This document shows, in pieces, positions 14,419 to 21,718 of a DNA stretch of 28,277 nucleotides. The translations under genes were made by a program, and so were the position numbers. The DNA comes from JAEDES01 sp964470055 (GTDB lineage Bacteria > Bacillota_I > Bacilli_A > RF39 > UBA660), in the NCBI GenBank assembly GCA_964470055.1, contig CAYXZZ010000015.1:1-28277 (forward strand), read 5' to 3'. Position 1 is the first letter of the stretch. Every line of letters begins with the position of its first letter. The notes beneath the pieces are model-generated. The model was given only the letters and a program-made list of their open reading frames with translations, was not told where the DNA came from and made no database searches.

Positions 14419-15237
14419 TAAAAATACATTAGTTATCTCGACATAATCGATGACTTTTCTCGCATTAAGGGTATTTATGTAATTTGTTTTTTCGAAAGTT
14501 AATTTAGGTGGAAGAGATATTAAACTTTGAAAAAGTAATGTTTCATCTGCTGTATATTTATACTTTGCTTGATATTCCCTAAAAAGTGAGGTCATTTCCA
14601 TTTCAAAGTAATGATTATGATAGAAATTTAAGAAGTCATAAACTACTAATCCTTTTTTGGATTTTTCCCAATTTATAAGATATGAATTTTGAGATTTTAA
14701 AATATTTTTAGTTGTGAGATTATTGTGAAGTTGAACTATTCTTTCTGTTTTTTGCTTTGATTTTAACTCATACCAAGAATTGATTTTATATTCAGCATAA
14801 TTTAAGGCTTTGTATATTTTAGAAATATTTCGCATTAATAATTGTTCGGCTGGTGACATAAATACCTTAGTCTCGATATAATCTTGTTGATCTAGATAAT
14901 AATCTCTTAAATAAGTTATTTTTTGGATGGTTTCTTCATACTGCTCTTTTACTTTATCTAAAGTTATTTCCTGAAAAGTAGTTGTTTTAATATGAAGCAT
15001 ACTCATTAAATAAATTAACTCTATTGCTTTATCTTGGGTTGGTAACTCAGTATTAATATATTGATATAAGTCATAGGTTGATGTTTTTTCAACGGGAGGT
15101 AAAAAGTTGTGGTAGTCTTTACTTCTTAAATAATTGTAAACATCATGTTCATTTTGATTTGTCTTCTTTAAAATATATTTTTGATTATCTACTTCTACTA
15201 ACTTTAAGTTATTTTTATATAAAATTCTACTCTTCAT
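14350..15237 (-). CDS. ysxE: YsxE-like member of the CotS spore-coat kinase-like family
   Basis: A 295-residue protein with a kinase-like plan. The N-lobe has a YILKKT lysine strand and ends near 60, followed by a helical C-lobe. A catalytic-loop-like VQLHNNLTTKNIL (about 168-180) and LINWEKS follow, where active aminoglycoside-kinase-like enzymes have HGD and DFD or DFG. Both acidic catalytic residues are thus replaced, which suggests a pseudokinase. It follows the SpoVID-like gene with an 11-nt overlap, the same pairing as spoVID-ysxE in B. subtilis, where YsxE is a coat protein. Family assignment rests on both pattern and context. Confidence 0.75.
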   Translation of the reverse strand: MKSRILYKNNLKLVEVDNQKYILKKTNQNEHDVYNYLRSKDYHNFLPPVEKTSTYDLYQYINTELPTQDKAIELIYLMSMLHIKTTTFQEITLDKVKEQYEETIQKITYLRDYYLDQQDYIETKVFMSPAEQLLMRNISKIYKALNYAEYKINSWYELKSKQKTERIVQLHNNLTTKNILKSQNSYLINWEKSKKGLVVYDFLNFYHNHYFEMEMTSLFREYQAKYKYTADETLLFQSLISLPPKLTFEKTNYINTLNARKVIDYVEITNVFLSEYYKEDKESNESKLTQQNNGI

Positions 15238-15982
15238 GAAGGGGAATAATTATTTTAGAACCTATAGTTAAAGTGGTTAAATCATTGTAACTTTCTAGTT
15301 CTTCTTTTGTGGTTTTATACTTTTCAATAAGTGAATTTACTGTTTCTTCTTCTCTTAAAATATAAACAGAATATGTTGAATATGTTTCTTCACTCTCATT
15401 GATGTTTTCAAATAATGAACTTACTACTACTTGTTTTTCTTTTGTCTCTGTCATTTCTACTGTCTCCATTTCTTGAACTTCTTCAACTACTGATTGTTCC
15501 TCTAAGATATCTCCATCACATTCTCTTGTTGATGGTGTTTCTTCTTTTTTCTCAATATCATCTATTTTTAACTTGTGTTCTTCTAAAGATTCAATATCGG
15601 TTAGTGGTTCTTCAACAGGGGTATTTTCAATGGATGGTGTTTCATCTTCTAATTCAACTAACTCAACTCCTTCAATTTTTACATCAATATAACAAATTAA
15701 AATGTAATCGTTTTCTATTTCATAATAGAAATCTTCAATATCTACTTTTGAAGTTGCTTCATCTAGACGTTCTCCGATAATTATTTCAGCAGGTAATTTG
15801 TAGTTAAAATCTTCTTCAATACGAGAAGCCTCAGTTAATTTGTAAGTTCCTGATACAATGAAATCTCCTTCGATATTGCTGGGATCAGTAAATTTTAAGG
15901 TATGTTCCAACGAGATTGAAGTTATTTCACCAATCATTGATGGGAACTCTATTTTTTTCTCAAAAGAAATTGTTCTTTTCAT
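15227..15982 (-). CDS. SpoVID-like spore coat morphogenetic protein with C-terminal LysM
   Basis: A 251-residue protein. Residues 1-115 form a beta-rich N-terminal domain like the SpoVID/SafA-recruiting domain (EFPSMIGEITSISLEHTLKF, FIVSGTYKLTEASRIEEDFNYKLP). Residues 115-200 are a very acidic, low-complexity linker. Residues about 203-249 form a LysM motif (YSVYILREEETVNSLIEKYKTT to IGSKIIIPL). B. subtilis SpoVID drives the coat to encase the forespore and ends in LysM. This version is much shorter, the loss being mainly in the linker. ATG 15982 has AGGAGG and a SigE-like promoter directly upstream. Its stop overlaps the ysxE-like start. Confidence 0.8.
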   Translation of the reverse strand: MKRTISFEKKIEFPSMIGEITSISLEHTLKFTDPSNIEGDFIVSGTYKLTEASRIEEDFNYKLPAEIIIGERLDEATSKVDIEDFYYEIENDYILICYIDVKIEGVELVELEDETPSIENTPVEEPLTDIESLEEHKLKIDDIEKKEETPSTRECDGDILEEQSVVEEVQEMETVEMTETKEKQVVVSSLFENINESEETYSTYSVYILREEETVNSLIEKYKTTKEELESYNDLTTLTIGSKIIIPLHEE

Positions 15983-15998
15983 ATATGCCTCCTAAAAA

Positions 15999-16027
15999 AG
16001 AGTATGAAAAAAGAAGACTTATTATTC
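15999..16027 (-). promoter_or_regulatory. Candidate SigE-type promoter of the spoVID-ysxE pair
   Basis: On the minus strand, GAATAAT (16021-16027; six of seven to KMATATT), a 14-bp spacer and CATACTCT (15999-16006; seven of eight to CATACAHT). RNA would start about 8 nt ahead of the AGGAGG site. The -35 lies inside the terminator stem-loop of the upstream gene. Confidence 0.55.
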
Positions 16028-16034
16028 TTCTTTT
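16007..16034 (-). terminator. Rho-independent terminator of the lon unit
   Basis: On the minus strand AAAAGAAGA (16034-16026) pairs with TCTTCTTTT (16017-16009) around an 8-nt loop, with further T to 16007. It overlaps the stop codon of the 238-residue gene and the predicted SigE promoter. Confidence 0.75.
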
Positions 16035-16738
16035 GATTTTACTTTATATAACTTTTTTTGAGTTTCTCTAGCAAAGTCTCTTTCAGCCAAATTCCAAAAC
16101 CATCTTTTTTGAATTGAATGGTCTAGTTTTTGCATAGTCATATCTAACATCTCAGGATTTTGTTCATATAATTCTGGCATTACTGTTGCGAGATAGTTAG
16201 TACTTGAGAAAAAGTAATATGGCTCAATATCTTCAATATCACCATTAATTAATCCTTGGATAAGGTTTGCATCTCTTCCTAGGACACGATAAAATTCTGT
16301 TTCTTTCATAATGCTTCCAAGTTGGCGAACTTCTAAATTCCAATTTATATAAGAGCTTACTTGATGAGAAATAAGATACGGATGAATACCTTTTAGATGA
16401 TTAATTCTACCGATAATGTCATTGATTATTTCATTGTAGTTGGCGGTATGCATATATTCAAATCTTTTACTATATAAAATACCTTCTGCTGTTTTTAAGA
16501 ATTCATCATTTAATAGGAAGAAGGCAGGTTCTGCTTCTAAGGCAACATTAAATATATCAATGAAAGCCCCATATTCTTCTTCAGCAGAAAAGGCTTCTGT
16601 TAAATCAATTTCTGGAGCACATATGAGTTGATGTTTTAAAAATATAATGTCTATTTTATCTTGAAGCGGATCAACTTCATCAGATAAAGATTCATCTTTT
16701 ATATCTTGTGGTTCTATTTTTCTTTCAGTATATTCCAT
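16022..16738 (-). CDS. Unknown helical protein translationally coupled to lon
   Basis: A 238-residue soluble protein, acidic at the N-terminus (residues 1-30) and mostly alpha-helical. Recognisable stretches include a LICAPEIDLTEAFSAEEEYGAFIDIF segment near 38-63, a WNLEVRQLGSIMKETEFYRVLGRD segment near 131-154 and a basic tail after WFWNLAERDFARE. I know no family for it. Its start overlaps the 3' end of lon by 25 nt, with AGTAGG as ribosome binding site, so it is made with Lon. A Lon adaptor or substrate role is conceivable but is only inference. Confidence 0.75.
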   Translation of the reverse strand: MEYTERKIEPQDIKDESLSDEVDPLQDKIDIIFLKHQLICAPEIDLTEAFSAEEEYGAFIDIFNVALEAEPAFFLLNDEFLKTAEGILYSKRFEYMHTANYNEIINDIIGRINHLKGIHPYLISHQVSSYINWNLEVRQLGSIMKETEFYRVLGRDANLIQGLINGDIEDIEPYYFFSSTNYLATVMPELYEQNPEMLDMTMQKLDHSIQKRWFWNLAERDFARETQKKLYKVKSKEE

Positions 16739-19050
16739 TTTTTTCGACCTACTTTAAATATTTCTTTATAGATTTCTTTGTAGTTTTTGACAAAAATAAA
16801 CTTAATCTTATTTTTCACGTCCATTGGGATATCATCTAAATCTTTTTCATTTTCTTTTGGAAGAAAAATTTTCTTTATACCAGCACGATGAGCACCAATG
16901 ACTTTTTCCTTTAATCCACCTATTCCTAAAACTCTACCTCGTAGGGTTATTTCGCCAGTCATGGCAATATTTTTATCTACGGATTGATTTGTTAGAAGGC
17001 TTATTAAGGATGTAGTAATGGCTACTCCCGCAGATGGTCCATCTTTTGGAACTGCTCCTTCTGGGACATGAAGATGAATATCATTTTCGTCAAAAGTTTT
17101 TTCTTCAATGGCAAATTCTTGCATGTTTGATTTTATGTAGCTTAAGGCAATATGACATGATTCTTGCATAACATCGCCTATTGAACCAGTGATTGTTAAA
17201 TCTCCTTTTCCTTTATAAAGAGTTGCTTCCATTGGTAAAATATCACCACCAAAAACAGTATAGGCCATACCATTTACTACTCCAATTTCATTCTTTTCCG
17301 TTTTTTCAGTATATAAATATTTTTTCTTACCTAAAAAATCTTGAATAGACTTTTCATCAATTGTATAAAATGGAGTGCTTTTTTCTAAAAGTATTTTTTT
17401 TACTATTTTTCTAAACAATGTAGCAATCATTCGTTCAAGTTCTCTTACTCCAGATTCTTTTGTATAATTTCTAATTATTAATAAAAGGGCTTCATCGGTG
17501 ACTTGAACTTGAAGTGGAGTTAGTCCATGTTCTTCTAATTCTTTTGGTACTAAGTGACGTTTAGCAATATCTAATTTTTCATATTCTGTGTAACTTGAAA
17601 CATTGATTATTTCTAATCTGTCTCTTAATTCATAAGGAATTTGCTCAATATAATTTGCTGTAGCAATAAACAATACTTTTGAAAGATCAAAGTCCTCTTC
17701 TATGTAATGATCAGAAAACTTGTTATTTTGTTCAGGATCTAGAACTTCTAGCAAACTACTGGCTGGATCCCCCTTAATATCTTTAGTCATTTTGTCAATT
17801 TCGTCAATTATAAATACGGGGTTTGAAGTACCTGCTTTTCTAATTCCTTGAATAATACGACCTGGGTTGGCACCAACATAAGTTCTTCGATGACCAATAA
17901 TTTCCGCTTCATCATTAATTCCACCGACACTGATTTTGGCAGTTTTTCGACCTAAACTTTTGGCAATACTTAAGGCTAGAGATGTCTTACCTACTCCTGG
18001 AGGCCCTACTAAACATAAAATTGGACTACGGAGACTATTGGTATTTTGTTTAACCGCTAGATATTCTAAAATACGATCTTTAACGTCATCTAAAGCATAG
18101 TGAGAAGAATCTAATATTTCTTTTACTTTAACTAAATCATCATTATCTTTTGTAAGTTTATTCCAAGGAAGATTCAACATCCAATCGAGATATTCCCTTA
18201 CTATTCCTAGTTCAGGAGAATTACTATTGATTGCTTCATAACGTGAAATTTCACGACTAATGCGTTCTTTAATTTTAGGAGAACACTTTAATTTTGAAAG
18301 TTTATTTTTTAGTTTTACAACTTCTTCATCTTTACTATTTACTTCTCCTAATTCTTCTTGCATAACTTTGATTTTTTCGCGAAGAAAATATTCTTTTTGA
18401 GTCTCAGATAGTTCTTTTTCTACTTGTTCTTCTATTTTGTGCTCTAACTCGATAAATTTTATGTCTTCGTTCATGTCTTGAATTAATTGTTTGCAGCGTT
18501 CAATTGGATTGGTTAAAATTATATATTTCTTTTTCTTTTTGTAATCTAAAGTTAAAAATGACCCGACAAGGTCGCATAATTCATCTAGAGTTGTTACTTT
18601 GTTTAATTGGGTAATTACAGCATTACTCATATATGGAACACTGTCAATATATCTCTCTAGAGATTTTATTAAGATATTATAGTAATCTTTCTCCTCTTCT
18701 TTAGGTTGAAAAAGTATCTCTTTATAATTGGCATAGTAAAATTCATTTTCTTGAATATAATTAGATATTTCAACTCGTTTTAGTCCTTCTATTACCACTC
18801 TTGTTTTACCGTTTGGAACATTCATTTTTAGTTTAAGTCTACCTAACGTTCCATAATTTGGTAAGTTGGTTAAATCAATATCAATATTTTCCTCAAGTGG
18901 GTTAACAATTAACATTAGATCGCTATCAAGTTTATCTATTATGCTAATCATTTGTTTATCATAAGTGTTATCATATTCTATTCTTACTTCATTATTTGGG
19001 AAGATAACCATATCATTGATTATTAAGACTAATAATTTTTCATTTTCCAT
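16714..19050 (-). CDS. lon: ATP-dependent protease Lon (LonA)
   Basis: A 778-residue LonA. It has an N-terminal substrate-binding domain (about 5-195), then a coiled helical region. The AAA+ module has Walker A GPPGVGKTS (349-357) and Walker B VFIIDEIDK (412-420). The protease domain has catalytic Ser673 in PKDGPSAG and Lys716 in GGLKEKVIGAHRAG. It forms a hexameric cytoplasmic protease that removes damaged and regulatory proteins. ATG 19050 is used because GGAGGTGG lies 8 nt before it; the upstream in-frame TTG 19068 overlaps that site. In B. subtilis tig, clpX, lonB and lonA are neighbours; clpX and lonB are absent here. Confidence 0.97.
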   Translation of the reverse strand: MENEKLLVLIINDMVIFPNNEVRIEYDNTYDKQMISIIDKLDSDLMLIVNPLEENIDIDLTNLPNYGTLGRLKLKMNVPNGKTRVVIEGLKRVEISNYIQENEFYYANYKEILFQPKEEEKDYYNILIKSLERYIDSVPYMSNAVITQLNKVTTLDELCDLVGSFLTLDYKKKKKYIILTNPIERCKQLIQDMNEDIKFIELEHKIEEQVEKELSETQKEYFLREKIKVMQEELGEVNSKDEEVVKLKNKLSKLKCSPKIKERISREISRYEAINSNSPELGIVREYLDWMLNLPWNKLTKDNDDLVKVKEILDSSHYALDDVKDRILEYLAVKQNTNSLRSPILCLVGPPGVGKTSLALSIAKSLGRKTAKISVGGINDEAEIIGHRRTYVGANPGRIIQGIRKAGTSNPVFIIDEIDKMTKDIKGDPASSLLEVLDPEQNNKFSDHYIEEDFDLSKVLFIATANYIEQIPYELRDRLEIINVSSYTEYEKLDIAKRHLVPKELEEHGLTPLQVQVTDEALLLIIRNYTKESGVRELERMIATLFRKIVKKILLEKSTPFYTIDEKSIQDFLGKKKYLYTEKTEKNEIGVVNGMAYTVFGGDILPMEATLYKGKGDLTITGSIGDVMQESCHIALSYIKSNMQEFAIEEKTFDENDIHLHVPEGAVPKDGPSAGVAITTSLISLLTNQSVDKNIAMTGEITLRGRVLGIGGLKEKVIGAHRAGIKKIFLPKENEKDLDDIPMDVKNKIKFIFVKNYKEIYKEIFKVGRKKWNILKEK

Positions 19051-19086
19051 GTGATTATCCACCTCCAAATTTTAATACTGCTTACT

Positions 19087-19114
19087 ATTATATAATAAAT
19101 TAATTTTTTTTCAA
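19087..19114 (-). promoter_or_regulatory. SigA-type promoter of lon
   Basis: On the minus strand, TTGAAA (19109-19114), a 16-bp spacer and TATAAT (19087-19092). No CtsR direct repeat or CIRCE inverted repeat is seen around it. Confidence 0.65.
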
Positions 19115-19146
19115 GGAAATAGGCGATTTTTCATAAATTTTTCCAT

Positions 19147-19176
19147 AAAAAAAACAAAATCCGGAGACTTTGTTTT
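19147..19176 (-). terminator. Rho-independent terminator of tig
   Basis: On the minus strand AAAACAAAGTC (19176-19166) pairs with GATTTTGTTTT (19161-19151) around CCGG-type loop bases, with one G-U, followed by T to 19147. Confidence 0.85.
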
Positions 19177-19186
19177 CTTTTTATAA

Positions 19187-20491
19187 TTATTTATTTAATT
19201 CTTTTAGTAAATCCATTACTTTACGCATTTCTAAATCGTATTGAATCATTTCTATACCACCAAATTCATTTAAGAATTCACTTTTTTCCATTTGGTATTT
19301 GTTTGCTAAATCAGTTGCTTCTTTATCTGCTTCTTCTTCAGTTACTTCGATTTTTTCTAAAGTCATGATTTCTTCTAACATTAAACGATATAATACGTTA
19401 TTATAGGCTTCTTTTTCTAATTGCGCTCTTAAATCAGCTTCTGTACTACCTGTGAATTGGTAATATAAATCTAATGAGATTCCTTGCATTCTTAGTTGTT
19501 CTGTAAATCTTCCTAATAAACGTTCAACTTCTTCTTCAACCATTTCTTCTGGAATATCAACTTCAACATTTTTAGCAACTTCTTCTAAAATTTTGTCTAC
19601 ATATTGATTTTCAGCATCCATTTCTTTTTGAGCTTTGATTGAATCTTTAATTGCATTTTTTAGCGATTCTTCTGAATCAACACCTTCCATTCCTAGATCT
19701 TCGAAGAATTCTTCATCTAATTCTCTAGCAACTTTTTGTTTGATTTCATTTACTTTTACTTTAAATACTACATCAGCACCTGCTAAATCAGCAGCACCAT
19801 ATTCTTCTGGGAATTTTAAGTTAAGATCTTTTTCTTCTCCTACTTTCATTCCTTTTACTTGTTCTTCAAATCCTGGGATAAATGTATTTGAACCGATTTC
19901 TAAAGAGTAATTTTCTCCTTTTCCACCGTCAAATGCTACACCATCTTTGAACCCTTCAAAATCAATTACAGCAATGTCGCCTTCTTCTACTGCTCCGGCT
20001 TCTTTTGTAGTTAATTCTGTATATCTTTCTAGTAAATGTCCAAGTTCATGATTAATTTCTTCATCAGTTACTTCAACTTCTACAGGTTGAATATTTAAAC
20101 CTTTGTAGTTTTTTACATTAACTTCTGGCTTAGTAACGATCTTGAATGTAAATTCAACACCTTCTTCACTTAAACTCTTTAAATCTACGGCTGGTTGTAC
20201 TACTGGAAGTAATTTAGATTCTTCCATTGCTTTTACATAAGCATCTTGTAATACTGCATCAGCTGCATCAATAAATAATGATTCTTTGCCATAATGTTTT
20301 TCATATATATCTCTTGGAACTTTTCCTGCACGGAAGCCATCAACTTTTGCTGTTTTTTGTTTTTTAGCGAAGGCTGTATCTAAGGCTTTTGTCCATTCTG
20401 CTCCTTCGATCTTTACTACTACTTCATGAACATTTTTCTTTGTTTCTTTTTTTGTTTCTTTTGTTTCTACTGTTTCTTTTGCTTTTGCCAT
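19187..20491 (-). CDS. tig: Trigger factor, ribosome-associated chaperone and PPIase
   Basis: A 434-residue trigger factor. The ribosome-docking signature GFRAGKVP is at about residues 52-59. A central FKBP-type domain (about 150-245) has GDIAVIDFEGFKDG and FIPGFEEQVKGMKVGEEKDL. A helical C-terminal chaperone domain follows. It binds at the ribosome exit tunnel. The first 20 residues are a Lys/Glu/Thr repeat rather than the usual VSVEKKEG-type first strand. ATG 20491 is used because GGAGGG precedes it by 7 nt; TTG 20506 is too close to that site. Its own promoter and terminator make it a single-gene unit upstream of lon. Confidence 0.95.
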   Translation of the reverse strand: MAKAKETVETKETKKETKKNVHEVVVKIEGAEWTKALDTAFAKKQKTAKVDGFRAGKVPRDIYEKHYGKESLFIDAADAVLQDAYVKAMEESKLLPVVQPAVDLKSLSEEGVEFTFKIVTKPEVNVKNYKGLNIQPVEVEVTDEEINHELGHLLERYTELTTKEAGAVEEGDIAVIDFEGFKDGVAFDGGKGENYSLEIGSNTFIPGFEEQVKGMKVGEEKDLNLKFPEEYGAADLAGADVVFKVKVNEIKQKVARELDEEFFEDLGMEGVDSEESLKNAIKDSIKAQKEMDAENQYVDKILEEVAKNVEVDIPEEMVEEEVERLLGRFTEQLRMQGISLDLYYQFTGSTEADLRAQLEKEAYNNVLYRLMLEEIMTLEKIEVTEEEADKEATDLANKYQMEKSEFLNEFGGIEMIQYDLEMRKVMDLLKELNK

Positions 20492-20514
20492 TTGTATTCC
20501 CTCCAACGTCTTAT

Positions 20515-20543
20515 ATTATACAGTATATTTCTTCTGAAAACAA
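20515..20543 (-). promoter_or_regulatory. SigA-type promoter of tig
   Basis: On the minus strand, TTGTTT (20538-20543), a 17-bp spacer and TATAAT (20515-20520). Confidence 0.65.
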
Positions 20544-20551
20544 CACTTTGT

Positions 20552-21028
20552 TTAATTATCTTTCTTTCCTATAATTACTTCAAATGCTCTTTTCAAAAGA
20601 CATTTCTTCTCTTCTTTTTTTGGGAAAAACTGATTGGCTTTTTCTATGTAGCCTTCTGTATTATCTAAATATTCATAGGCTTCTTGTTGTGAAACTTGTC
20701 TTGCTGCAACTAGACTACTTAATCCTCCTGCACTTAACACTGTTTTTGTTGATATTTCTTTTACTTCTTCGTCTTCTTTTATGGCGATAATGTATTGTGG
20801 GACTTTCATTGCTTTGTAAAGTAGTGCTGTTTGTTCGTTATAATCATTTACAATTTTTTCTAGCTCTGGTGTCATAACACCTGGGTTGCTTCCACCATAA
20901 GTCAATTCTACACGACCTAATTCTCTATTATGTAGATCTGGATATTGTTCATGTAATATTTGAAATAGTGAAGTATCATTAACCTTTACTACTCTTTCTG
21001 TCATTGGTATTTTATAAAATTTCCGCAT
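20552..21028 (-). CDS. Uncharacterised soluble protein
   Basis: A 158-residue protein with no membrane segment or family I recognise. It opens with a basic MRKFYKIPMTERVVKV. A LGRVELTYGGSNPGVMTPELEKIVNDYNEQT stretch at about 37-67 includes a Gly-rich turn. IIAIKEDEEVKEI and an Ala/Gly/Ser-rich LSAGGLSSLVAA segment follow, and the C-terminus is lysine-rich. The ribosome binding site GAGGAGGT is strong, and it has its own promoter. No terminator is evident before the tig promoter, so readthrough into tig is possible. Confidence 0.7.
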   Translation of the reverse strand: MRKFYKIPMTERVVKVNDTSLFQILHEQYPDLHNRELGRVELTYGGSNPGVMTPELEKIVNDYNEQTALLYKAMKVPQYIIAIKEDEEVKEISTKTVLSAGGLSSLVAARQVSQQEAYEYLDNTEGYIEKANQFFPKKEEKKCLLKRAFEVIIGKKDN

Positions 21029-21058
21029 ATTTACCTCCTCTAAATTTAAGTTTGTTAT

Positions 21059-21087
21059 ATTATAGCATTTTTAAGGAAGTATGACCA
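21059..21087 (-). promoter_or_regulatory. SigA-type promoter of the 158-residue gene
   Basis: On the minus strand, TGGTCA (21082-21087), a 17-bp spacer and TATAAT (21059-21064) preceded by TGC. Confidence 0.5.
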
Positions 21088-21113
21088 CCCTACTTGACAG
21101 ATTTAGTGTAAAG

Positions 21114-21134
21114 AAAAAAGGACTAATGCCCTTT
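21114..21134 (-). terminator. Rho-independent terminator of the 142-residue gene
   Basis: On the minus strand AAAGGGC (21134-21128) pairs with GTCCTTT (21123-21117), with one G-U and a 4-nt loop, followed by T. Confidence 0.65.
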
Positions 21135-21150
21135 GATTTATATAGTTATA

Positions 21151-21579
21151 TTATTTATGATTTGAAGTGTTATTTTTTTTAGCCTGCTTAACGATTACTT
21201 TCGCAACATTCATTGGAGATCTTTTTTCTTCAGGAAGTTCTTCAATTGGTCTCATATCAAAAAACTCTCTTGCCCAACTAATTTGTTCATAACCACCTTG
21301 TGTCATTCCCTTTAGTGACCATAAATCTTGTATATCTAATAATTGTTGTTCTGTTTCTATGCCGTTACTATGTAAAAGTTGTCTATAATCTAAATCGATA
21401 TTCATCCAATCTATTGGAAAGCGAGCATTAAGACTTTTTGATGATGCTTCCTCTTTTTCTTGAATCATTTCATCTATCGCAATAAGAATTTCTTCTGTAC
21501 TAGTTGCTTCTAGAAGATGTTCTCTAAATACTTTTAATTCTGAAATTTTGTATTTGGTTAAATTATTTTTATTAAACAT
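21151..21579 (-). CDS. Uncharacterised protein with an alpha-CTD/HhH-like segment
   Basis: A 142-residue soluble protein. Residues about 68-106 (LLHSNGIETEQQLLDIQDLWSLKGMTQGGYEQI) resemble the helix-hairpin-helix of the RNA polymerase alpha C-terminal domain: L-x3-GI-x-T-x2-LL, then a G turn and a closing helix. The N-terminus is helical and charged. It could therefore bind DNA or RNA, but this is a pattern judgement by eye. The ribosome binding site is an unusual G-run (GGGGGG) before ATG 21579. It has its own promoter and terminator. Confidence 0.65.
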   Translation of the reverse strand: MFNKNNLTKYKISELKVFREHLLEATSTEEILIAIDEMIQEKEEASSKSLNARFPIDWMNIDLDYRQLLHSNGIETEQQLLDIQDLWSLKGMTQGGYEQISWAREFFDMRPIEELPEEKRSPMNVAKVIVKQAKKNNTSNHK

Positions 21580-21611
21580 ACTTGTCCCCCCTTTTTGCTC
21601 AATGTGGCTAA

Positions 21612-21640
21612 ATTATAACATATTTTCTAGTTTTTCGCAA
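21612..21640 (-). promoter_or_regulatory. SigA-type promoter of the 142-residue gene
   Basis: On the minus strand, TTGCGA (21635-21640), a 17-bp spacer and TATAAT (21612-21617) preceded by TGT. Confidence 0.65.
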
Positions 21641-21689
21641 CTTTTTTCGTTGTTTTATAAAGATATTAGAAGTATTTTTTTTATTTATG

Positions 21690-21698
21690 TGATAAAAT
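21690..21698 (+). promoter_or_regulatory. Extended -10 element of trpS
   Basis: TGATAAAAT ends 20 nt before the GTG start. No convincing -35 is seen. The gap upstream is too short for a T-box leader. Confidence 0.4.
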
Positions 21699-21718
21699 GT
21701 TGATAGGAAGTGATTATT

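Noticed and set aside
15415..15780. Leu-rich plus-strand frame opposite the SpoVID-like linker
   Set aside because: It arises from Glu/Asp/Thr codons read in antisense; no start signals and no family.
16714..19068. Longer Lon starting at TTG 19068
   Set aside because: That codon overlaps the GGAGGTGG ribosome binding site; ATG 19050 is correctly spaced. The same reasoning moved the starts of tig, trpS, ylmC, the TVP38-family gene, rhodanese and the hydrogenase.
19051..19150. Possible CtsR or CIRCE heat-shock operator ahead of lon
   Set aside because: Neither the GGTCAAA direct repeat nor the TTAGCACTC inverted repeat is present.
21580..21718. Possible T-box leader ahead of trpS
   Set aside because: Only about 140 bp separate the flanking genes and most of it is the divergent promoter; no specifier stem or T-box sequence is seen.
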